From Notamacropus eugenii (taxonomy: Eukaryota; Chordata; Mammalia; Diprotodontia; Macropodidae): DNA of 64,000 nt. The stretch spans positions 51,460,771 to 51,524,770 of the forward strand of contig NC_092875.1 in the NCBI RefSeq assembly GCF_028372415.1. The letters are read 5' to 3'. Each line of letters opens with the position of its first letter. The stretch's first letter is position 1. Made by a program: the position numbers and the translations under genes. Shown one piece after another: positions 55,841 through 64,000 of the stretch. The notes beneath the pieces are model-generated. The model made no database searches and was not told the origin of the DNA. It was given only the letters and a program-made list of their open reading frames with translations.

Positions 55841-57472
55841 AATATAGGATAATTGCATGAAGGATGGCAGGATAAAGGGAAGCATTCTTTTTAGATTAGA
55901 TTAGATGTGGGCATATTTGTAGGCAGTAGGTAGTCCATTGATCATTTATGAAGAGACTAGTACATTCCAGGCACTATGCTAAGTGTTAGAGATAACAAAA
56001 AAAGGTAGCCTCTGCTCTTAAGGAGTTTAATGGGGGAGAGGTACAAACAAGCTTTACATACAGGATGAATTGGAAATAATCAATACAAAGTAGGCATGAG
56101 AATTAAGAGGGATCAGAATTAAGAGGTTTCCTGGAGAAAGTAGGATTTAACAGGGATTTGAAAGGAGCCAGAAAATCCCAGAGGCAGAGATGAGGAGGCA
56201 TTCCAGACATGAGAGACAGCCAGTGAAAATGTCCAGTTAGGAAAGAGAGGATCCTGTTTGAGGAGCAACCAGGGACCAGTGTCACTGGATAGAAGGGTAT
56301 ATGGGGGTAGAGAGATGCATTGTAGGAAGACTGGATAGGTAGGAGGGGTGTCAGGTTATGAAGAGCTTTGAATGCCAAATGGTAGACTTTATATTGGATA
56401 TTAAAGGTGATAGGGAATCATTGGAATTTATTTAATAGAAGGGTGAAATGGTAAATCTTGAGCTTTTAGGAAGATTAATTTGACAGCTGAATGGAGGATG
56501 GGCTGGAGTGGTGGAAAACTTGAGGCTAGGAGAACAAAGAGCAGGCTATTGTAATAGTCCAGCCACGAATTGATGAGGGCCTGCATGAGATCAGTAACAC
56601 ATTAGAGGAGAGAAAAGGGCATATATAAGAGGTGTCATAAAGGTAAAATCGACAGACCTTGGCAACAGATTGATTATGGGGAGTGAGAGTGAGGAACTGA
56701 TGATGACCTGGAGCCTGGGTAACTGAGAGGATGGTGGTACTCTCTACAGTAATAGAACAATTGAGAAAAGGGGAGGATTTATAGGGAAATAGAATGGATT
56801 TAGTTTTGAACCTATTGAATTTAAGATATCTATGAGACATCCAGTTTTAGATGTCTAGTTGAGGATGTCCAGTTTGAGAATATCAAGGAGATAAGGTTGA
56901 TTGACAATGTCAAGGATTACAGAGAGGCCAAGAAGATATGAGAATTGAGAAAAGACCATGAAATTTGGCAATTAAGAGATCCTTGGCAATTTTGGAGAGA
57001 GCACTTTCAGTTCTGTGATATGAAGCAGTTGGAAATGAGTGTGGAAGACTGGATAAGTAGATTTGAGAATCATCAGCATACAGGTGATCATTGAATTCAT
57101 AGGAACTGATAAGATCACCAAGTAGTACAGAGGGACAAGAGAAGAGGGCCCAGAACAGAATCTTATGGGACACTCATGGTTAGCAGGTATGACCAGCATT
57201 GAGATCTACTAAGGATACTGAGGAGTGGTTAGATAGGTAGGAGGAGAATAAGAGGAGAGCCAGAATAGTTTAATGTCATGAAAACTTAAGAGAAGAGAAT
57301 ATCAAGGAGAAAATATTGGCCAACAGTATCAAAGGCTGAAGAGAGGTCAAGAAGGATGAAGATTGAGAAAAGGCCATTGACTTTGGCCATTAAGAGGTCA
57401 CTAGGAACTTTGGAGAGAGCACTCTCAGTTCTGTGATATGAGATCAGAAACCAGCTGTAGGGTTAAGAAGGG

Positions 57473-57484
57473 AGTGAGAGGGAA
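57473..57484. repeat. Target-site duplication, left copy (half-L1)
   Basis: AGTGAGAGGGAA, matching 60251-60262 (AGTGAGAGGAAA) with one difference. Confidence 0.7.
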
Positions 57485-58270
57485 TTATTGGGGGTGGAGC
57501 CAAGATGGCAGAGTAAAAAGACACACATACTCTAGCTCTTCCCCCATAGCCCATAAAATACCTGTAGAAAATGACTCTCAACAAATTCTAGAGCAACAAA
57601 AGCCACAGAATGACAGAGTGAAAGAGATTTCCAGTCAAAGATAACCTGAAAGATTGGAGATAGGAAAGGTGTATCACACAGAGCGTGGAGCAGAGTGCAG
57701 CCCAGCCTTGGTTGCATGGTACCTGGAGGAACAGGACTGGAACAGGCCTCAGAACAGAATTCCCAGTAGTAGAAGAAGTTCTCAGCCCCCTCAACCCACA
57801 AGCAGCAAATAAATCTTCAAAGTTCAGTGAGAGGGCTTTTCCAACTGAGCAAGAAGGGAGCAGCCTTAGCCCTAGCCCTAGGCTGCAACAGTGGCAGTGG
57901 CAGTGGTGGTGGTGGCAGCAGTGGAGGCAACAGCTGCAGTGTTCATTTGAGGAGCACTCAGTGTAAAGCCCCTGGGGGAATTGAGCAGCTGATCTGATTC
58001 TCAGCCCTGAGCATGGTCCTGGGGTGAGGAGGAGTGCTAGGCTGATGTGGCGGAGCTGGAGGTGGTTATGGAGAGGGAATTCTGCTACTCACAGATTCTG
58101 GGCAGAAAAGTTTTTGGTTGCTCTCAGACCAGTGTGCAGGCCAGAAGAGGAGTGAACTCCTCTCCCTTGATTGTGCTGCCTTGGAGGAACTGAGAACTGA
58201 CAGGTCCCCAGAGTATTACCCCCTCCTCCCCTTGACAAAGGACTCAAAAGTCAAGTAACTGGCTGGGAAA

Positions 58271-59260
58271 ATGCCCAAAAAGGGGAAAAAAATAAGAACC
58301 TGGTGAACAGGTATTTTCTTCCATCCTTTCAGATGAGGAAGAACAATGCATACTGTCAGAGGAAGTCAAGGTTTCTGCATCTAGTACCTCCAAAATAAAT
58401 ATGACATGGGCTCAGGCCATAGAAGAGCTTGAAAAGTGAGTCAACAGTTTGCTAAAAGAGACCCCAAAAATGCTGAAGAAAATAACACCTTTAAAAATAG
58501 GCTAACTCAATTGGAAAAAGAGGTCCAAAAAGCCAATGAGGAGAAAAATGCTTTAAAAGGCAGAATTAGCCAAATGGAAAAGGAGGTTCAAAAACTACTG
58601 AAGAAAATAGTTCTTTAAAAATGAGAATGGAGTAGATGGAAGCTAATTACTTTACCAAGAAATTACAAAACAAAACCAAAGAATGATAAAATAGAAGATA
58701 ATGTGAAATATCTCATTGGAAAAACAACTGACCTGGAAAATAGATCCAGGAGAGACAATTTAAAAATTATGGGACTACTTGAAAGCCATGATCAAAAAAA
58801 GAACCTACACATCATCTTTCATGAAATTATCAAGAAAAACTGCCCTGATATTCCAGAACCAGAGGGCAAAATAAATATTGAAAGAATTCACTGATCACCT
58901 CCTGAAAGACACCCAAAAAGAGAAACTCCTAGGAATATTGTAGCCAAATTCCAGAGTTCCCAGGTCGAGGAGAAAATATTACAAGCAGTTAGAATGAAAC
59001 AATTCGAGCATTGTGAAAATACAATCAAGATAACACAGGATCTGGCAGCTTCTACATTAAGGGATTGAAAGGCTTAGAATATGATTAAGTCAAAGGAACT
59101 GGTATTAAAACCAAGAATCATCTACCCAGCAAAACGGAGTATAATACTTCAAGGGAAAAAATGGTCATTCAATGATATAGAGGACTTTCAAGCATTCTTG
59201 ATGAAAAGACCAGAACTGAATAGAAAATTTGACTTTCAAACACAAGAATCACGAGAAGCA
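58271..59260 (+). pseudogene. L1 ORF1 (RNA-binding chaperone), broken
   Basis: The start codon context 'MPKKGKK' at 58271 soon meets a stop. Later frames give a coiled coil ('FKNRLTQLEKEVQKANEEKN', 'ISQMEKEVQKL'), then the RRM-like core ('LENRSRRDNLKIMGL', compare human 'RNEQSLQEIWDYVKRPNLRLIGV'). The C-terminal domain follows ('LKPRIIYPAKRSIILQGKKW', compare 'FQPRISYPAKLSF'). ORF1p normally binds L1 RNA as a trimer. Several stops and frame changes make this copy non-coding. Confidence 0.75.
58650..58864 (+). repeat. 215-bp inverted repeat, arm A (inside L1 ORF1)
   Basis: By direct comparison it is identical to the reverse complement of 61368-61582 at 214 of 215 positions (one A/G difference, in GGGACTACT against GGGGCTACT). 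Identity stops abruptly at both ends. Confidence 0.95.
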
Positions 59261-59380
59261 TGAAAAAGGAAAGAGAAATCATAAGGGACTTACTAAAGTT
59301 GAACTGTCTACATTCCTACATGGAAAGATAATATTTGTAACTCTTGATACTTTTCTCAGTATTTGGGTAGTTGGAGGGAT

Positions 59381-59382
<2 letters not shown>

Positions 59383-59421
<39 letters not shown>
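59383..59421. repeat. (CA)n microsatellite
   Basis: About 19 perfect CA units within the half-L1, after ORF1. Confidence 0.95.
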
Positions 59422-60250
59422 CACAGGTTGAGTTGAGTAAGAAGGAATGATATCTAAAAAAATAAAATTAAGGGCTGAGAGAGGAATATAATGGAAGGAG
59501 AAAGGGAGAAATGGAATGGGACAAATTATCCCTCATAAAAGAGGTAAGAAAAATCTTTTTCAATGGAGGAGAAAAGGGAGGAGATGAGAGGAGAAAAGTG
59601 AAGTTTACTCTCTTCACATATGGCTTAAGGAGGGAATAACATGCTCACTAAATTTGGTATGGAAATCTATCTTACACTACAGGAAAGTAGGGGAGAAGGG
59701 GACAAGTGGGGTGAGGGGATGATAGAAGGGAGGAAAAATGGGAGGAGGGAGTAATTAGAAGTAAACACTTTTGAGGAGGGACAAGGTCAAAAGAGAGAAT
59801 AGAATAAAAGGGCGACAGGATAGGATGGAGGAAAATATAGTTAGTCTTACACAACATGACTATTATGGAAGTCTTTTGCAAAACTACACATATATAACCT
59901 ATATTGAATTGTTTGCCTTCTCAGTGGGGATGTGTGGGGAGGGAGGAAGGAAGAGAAGTTGGAATTCAAAGTATTAGAAGTGAATGTTGAGAATTGTTTT
60001 GCATACAACTGGGAAATAAGAAATACAGGTAATGGGGTATAGAAATCTATCTTGCTCTTTAAGAAAAGAGAGAAGATAGGGATAAGGGAAGGGTTTGATA
60101 GAAGGGAGGGCATATTGAGGGAAGGGGTAATCAGAATGCAGGGTGTTATGGAATGGGGGAGGGGAATGATGAGGAGAAAATTTGAAACTCAAAATTTTGT
60201 GGAAATGAATGTTGAAAACTAAAAATAAATAAATAAACATTAAAAAAATA

Positions 60251-60262
60251 AGTGAGAGGAAA
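60251..60262. repeat. Target-site duplication, right copy (half-L1)
   Basis: AGTGAGAGGAAA directly after the A-rich end of the half-L1. Confidence 0.7.
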
Positions 60263-61367
60263 GGATGTAGAGGCACTTATTGTAGACAGTTTTTTCAAGG
60301 ATTTTAGCCACAAAAGACAGGAAAGATATGGGAAGATGGTTATTGGGGTTGGATGGATCAACTGAGGATGAGAGTGACAAAGACATGTATGTAAGCAGTA
60401 GGGAAGTTGCCAGTAAACAGGGAAAGATTGAAGATAAATGAGAGGGTGGGATAATAGGACAAATTGCTGGACACTATTGGATGGCATAGGATCATTTGTG
60501 TATATAGAGGAGTTGGCCTAGTCAAGGAGAGTCACTTGGTTATATGAGACAGGAGTGAAGGAGGAGATATTGGCAGAAGGTATCTGGAGTGATGTGAGAT
60601 GAGTAGAAGAAAGAGTTCATGGTGAATGACCTCAGTTTTTTTTTAGTGAAATAATAAGCAAAATTCTCAGCTGAAAGGGCTAGGTGTAGGGGAACCATAG
60701 AAAATTTGAACAGACATGAAAAGGTCTGGAAGAGCCACTGTGTTGAGTAGAATAGTGAGTTCATTAGGGAGGTATAAAAGGATTGTCTTTCAGCAGGGAA
60801 GGTACAGTTGACCTTATACAACATATATTCATAGTGAACCTCATCAGCATGGTTTCATGATTTTTTCCATCTTTTTTTTTTTAAGCAGTGCATGTATAGG
60901 AGTGAAAGGCAGCAGATGGTGGGAATGATCCAAGATTGAGAATTGGCAGGGCAATTTTGATGGTATAAAGGAGTAAAGGATTTGGAAGAAGAGGACAGAG
61001 TAGAGTTTTACTAGTTTATCAAAGGGTCAAGATGGAGAGGGAGGAAAGTGTAGCTAGTATAAGGGTGATGACCTGGAAAATAACTGCAATGTAGAAGGAT
61101 TGGAGGTCATGATATAAATGATGAATATGGTGTGGAACTTTGAGGGGGAGATAGAATGGAAATAGATTGCCAACAGATGTAGAAATTTCAAACTTCATGA
61201 ATGTAGAAGTGGTGCATTTGTGGGTGATGACAAGATCAAGGATATGACCATCTTTGTGTGTGAGGTGAGCTGGAACAGTAGGTCATGGGAAATAGAAGGT
61301 TGAGGAACTAAGGAGATTAGATTGGTGTCTTCCAGTATGAGGGTAGGAGTTGAGGAGGACAGTAAAA

Positions 61368-61582
61368 CTCTGGTTCTGGAATATCAGGGCAGTTTTTCTT
61401 GATAATTTCATGAAAGATGATGTGTAGGTTCTTTTTTTGATCATGGCTTTCAAGTAGCCCCATAATTTTTAAATTGTCTCTCCTGGATCTATTTTCCAGG
61501 TCAGTTGTTTTTCCAATGAGATATTTCACATTATCTTCTATTTTATCATTCTTTGGTTTTGTTTTGTAATTTCTTGGTAAAG
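61368..61582 (-). repeat. 215-bp inverted repeat, arm B (isolated L1 ORF1 piece)
   Basis: An internal slice of L1 ORF1, without L1 5' or 3' ends, poly(A) or duplicated flanks, sitting in CR1-clade LINE sequence. It is 214/215 identical to arm A. Confidence 0.95.
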
Positions 61583-62400
61583 GCATTTAACTCATTGAGG
61601 AAAGAAGGGGAGTGTCCTGGAGGTGAGTAGACAATTAAGTACCAGAATTTTGAGTGGGTAGTAGACAGAAAACCACAAAGGAATGGAGGATACTTAGTAA
61701 TGGAGGTAGAAGGAGAGTCTGGAAGTGACAGTGGGGAGCAAGGACTATTCCAAATCTCCCTCCAACCATTTAGTTGAAGAGAATGAATAAAAAAATAGCT
61801 AGCACTGGAAAGGGAGGCCAGGGAAACTGTGTTGTCAGGAGTAAGCCAGGTCTCAGTGAGAATCAGAAGATTGAAGGAATGGGAAAGAAAAAGATATAAA
61901 GTGCAAGCAATTGTGTTGCTTATGGAACAGGCATTCCAGAAGGCACAATATGGATAGCTTTGTGGTGAGATATTGGAGAGGGGTGGGTTGAGGGGAATGG
62001 GAATCAGTCAGTGGATGAGAAGGAACCAGATTTGAATGATGTCTTCTGGGGAGTTCAGAATTACTAAAGTGGGGGAAGGAATGGCCAGCAGCAGAGAATA
62101 GAGGCAGAGAAAGAAGATGGTGGAGGTGACCGAAGGTTAAAGATTAGCAGAACAAGAACAAGAGGACAAAAAGGGAAGGGAGGGGCAGCAATGAAGCTAG
62201 AAGAGAGTTATTGACTAAAGGAGCAGGGAGGGAATGAGAGATGTGAAGTTGTTGGAGAGGTCTGACAGAAGTAAAGCAACAAGAGCGGTAGAAGAATAGG
62301 AGTTTGTGATTGGAAAGGGGAATTTCAGAGTTCAGGACCTTGGAAGTGGATACTTTAGTTAATGGAGAGATCTAGTGTATGTCCTCTTTTTTTGATAAGG

Positions 62401-64000
62401 GAGACAGAGTGGAGCCAGAGGTCATGGGGGTTAAAGAGCTCACTTGAGGAACTGGGAAACCAGAGTCAGAAAGGTTATCAACATTAATCTTGGAGTCAAC
62501 AGGGGTGAAGACAAGGAATCATGGAATACAGAGAGATTGTGAGCCACCATAATCATCATTGTTATAACCATTACAACCCTAATGAATTGTCTGAAGTTAG
62601 GCTATGGTATAATGTTGAGAACACTGGATTTGGAAAGAGATGAACTGGGTTTATACTCTGGCTCTGTTACTGACTACTTCTTTGTCCTTAAACAAATAAC
62701 TTAATCTTCCTGAGTCTCAGCTTCCTGATCTTTAAAGTGAGGCATCAACTCCTAAGGGGTTGACTTTTAAGCTCCCTTACACCCAAGATCATCACTAGCA
62801 CCACCATTATCATCATTATCTCCTCCATAAAAATCACTGTGGTAGCTTGGGTCCCATTCATTATAGAATGCCTAGATTTCCCAGTTACAGTATGAAATAA
62901 TTTGCATAATCATAATTATGCAGATTACGACTTGAGTCCTCATCCTAGTGCACACCAGGAAGAACCCATGAGTCATTTCATTATGACAGTAACAAAGTAA
63001 ATAACAAGGTGAAATAATGGAACAATAGAACATTCTCAGCTCCCTGTATGCACATGTGCAAATCTTTACATGTTCTAAGATTCCAATCCAATCTCCCCAC
63101 TCCCCTCATTCAGTTTTCACAAATCTTCTTAGTATGATAGGGTGGGGCATAGTTGTCTTCAAGCTCACAGCCATAAAATAAAAGCTTAGAGTTCAGTGCA
63201 ATCTACCTCATGGTAATCTAAGGATTCCTCTCCCAGGTAAGACTTAAATATCTTGTCTTGGCTTTGGTTGGGGTTGTCAGGCTTCTGCTCAGATTCTTGG
63301 GCTTGGGAACACCATGGCAATATTGTCATTCTCATATTTTGTCTCCTCATTTTTTCCCATAGCCTCCAACTTGCCTGTCCTTATCTTGATTGATGAACCT
63401 GGAAACTTTGCTCTCCTAAACTTTCTGTCACCCAGAAGACCCTAAGCTCTCAGTCCTTGCCTGTTGACACCATCACTCTGTGGACTGTCATAAAGCCTCC
63501 CAGGGAATGGAATATAAGAAATTTCTCTCAATGAGAGATGCTTTCTGAACCCCAAGTATCACAGAAAGTGAAGTCTTAGGAGCATTTCCTTGGTAATACA
63601 TGTTGTACTGTCAAAGTCACTATTGGCATCATCAATTGTAAAGTGGAATGGAAAATATTCTGGATTTGAATTTAAAAGACCTAGGTTCAAAGTCCAACTC
63701 TGCTAATATGACTTATAATTCTGCTAAAAAGCACCTTGAGCAAATTACTTAATATTGGGCATTAGCTTTCTCATTTATGAAATGAGAGGTTGAACTAAAT
63801 AATCTCTAAGATCTCTTTCAGTTTTAACCTATAATTGTCATCATTGTCAAGCCTTCATGGAGAGTATCCTGTGTATTGAGCAGAATAGGAGATAGGAATG
63901 AGTCACATGCATTTGAAGTCTAGGATAAATGGCCTTTGAAGTTGTAAAGATGAATATCTTGTCAGTGCTAAGGAGAATCTATACTGCAGAAGGTCTCACG
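62401..64000 (+). repeat. Two sense MIR-like SINEs in unique sequence
   Basis: SINEs at about 62595-62780 ('GTTTATACTCTGGCTCTGTT', 'CTGAGTCTCAGCTTCCTGAT') and 63650-63835 ('AGACCTAGGTTCAAAGTCCA', 'GAGAGGTTGAACTAAATAAT'). A few ACC/ATC triplets are at 62540-62575 and 62790-62825. 62830-63640 shows no gene. Confidence 0.55.

Larger units (their letters stand above)
57489..60250 (+). mobile_element. Half-L1 (HAL1-like): 5' UTR, ORF1 and 3' end, no ORF2
   Basis: Starts with GGGGTGGAGCCAAGATGGC, the canonical mammalian L1 5' terminus containing a YY1-type CAAGATGGC site. It contains an ORF1 region (58271-59260) and goes straight into an L1 3' UTR ('CACAACATGACTATTATGGA', 'AATTGTTTGCCTTCTC', 'GAATGTTGAAAACT') and an A-rich tail. 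No endonuclease or RT text lies between. It is flanked by 12-bp duplications inside a CR1-clade LINE. It must have been mobilised by a full L1 in trans. The 3' UTR is present twice in tandem (about 59640-59990 and 60000-60245). A (CA)n tract lies at 59383-59421. Confidence 0.8.
55930..62400 (-). repeat. Long CR1-clade (L2/L3-type) LINE, antisense, split by a half-L1
   Basis: The 3' end at about 55930 ('CCAGGCACTATGCTAAGTGT') leads into minus-strand RT frames. These are 'GDLISSYEFNDHLYADDSQI' (the YADD catalytic box), 'RYLKFNRFKTK', 'TILSVTQAPG' and 'FKALHNLTPLL' in the expected order. Upstream RT/endonuclease-region text continues at 60263-62400. The two halves are separated by the L1-type insertion 57489-60250, with duplicated flanks. 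Total LINE content is about 3.7 kb, the longest CR1-clade copy here. It is frameshifted and no longer coding. Confidence 0.7.

Noticed and set aside
1-64000. CRISPR arrays, prokaryotic operons or phage modules
   Set aside because: The repeats here are SINE, LINE and microsatellite. There are no spaced direct repeats with unique spacers and no bacterial gene organisation.
1-64000. tRNA genes suggested by the tRNA-like heads of SINEs
   Set aside because: The heads are parts of dispersed SINEs and do not keep a full, foldable tRNA with matching arms.

Overview
The window reads as a stretch of a marsupial nuclear genome. The evidence is its repeat content: tRNA-headed SINEs that begin like 'GGCAGCTAGGTGG' (MAR1/WSINE type), RTE-tailed SINEs, MIR-like CORE-SINEs, CR1-clade (L2/L3-type) LINEs, and L1s whose 5' end carries 'GGAGCCAAGATGGC'. 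The species cannot be fixed from sequence alone. Repeats make up most of the 64 kb. Only two host genes are well supported, plus one processed gene copy.

Layout. 1-8.4 kb: L2-type 3' end, an old antisense L1 (5' part), SINEs and an RTE-like remnant. 8.4-10.1 kb: an essentially full-length processed copy of VAMP4 on the minus strand, with poly(A) and a 13-bp target-site duplication. 11.0-12.2 kb: a 1.2-kb GT-rich array inside a SINE. 12.4-16.6 kb: TRAPPC5 on the plus strand, with a CpG-island promoter carrying a 42-bp tandem repeat of NRF1-like sites, a noncoding first exon and a single coding exon. 21.4-27.0 kb: FCER2 (CD23), a C-type lectin on the minus strand, tail-to-tail with TRAPPC5 as in eutherians. 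Nine coding exons are well supported. Two more distal exons (32.86 and 43.1 kb) are in phase and would complete a 326-residue protein. 27-57 kb: SINEs, CR1-clade and L1 LINE fragments, microsatellites, a palindromic hAT-like MITE and a possible solo LTR. 55.9-62.4 kb: a long antisense CR1-clade LINE split by a 2.76-kb L1-type element that has ORF1 and a 3' end but no ORF2 (half-L1, HAL1-like).

TRAPPC5 acts in the TRAPP vesicle-tethering complex and has a housekeeping-type promoter. FCER2 is the low-affinity IgE receptor: a type II membrane protein with an alpha-helical coiled-coil stalk built from repeated 63-bp exons and a C-terminal lectin domain. They are neighbours by conserved synteny, not by shared function.

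The most unusual structures are: (i) a 215-bp inverted copy (214/215 identical) of an internal piece of the half-L1, 2.5 kb away, with no retroposition hallmarks; (ii) a second inverted pair, in which a GATA-type array and about 45 bp of adjoining sequence recur in opposite orientation 1.1 kb away; (iii) a decayed extra FCER2 stalk exon stranded inside a trinucleotide array; (iv) the tandem NRF1-like promoter repeat. I did not find a credible new multi-gene system. The novelty lies in local DNA rearrangement and in the gene structure of marsupial FCER2.
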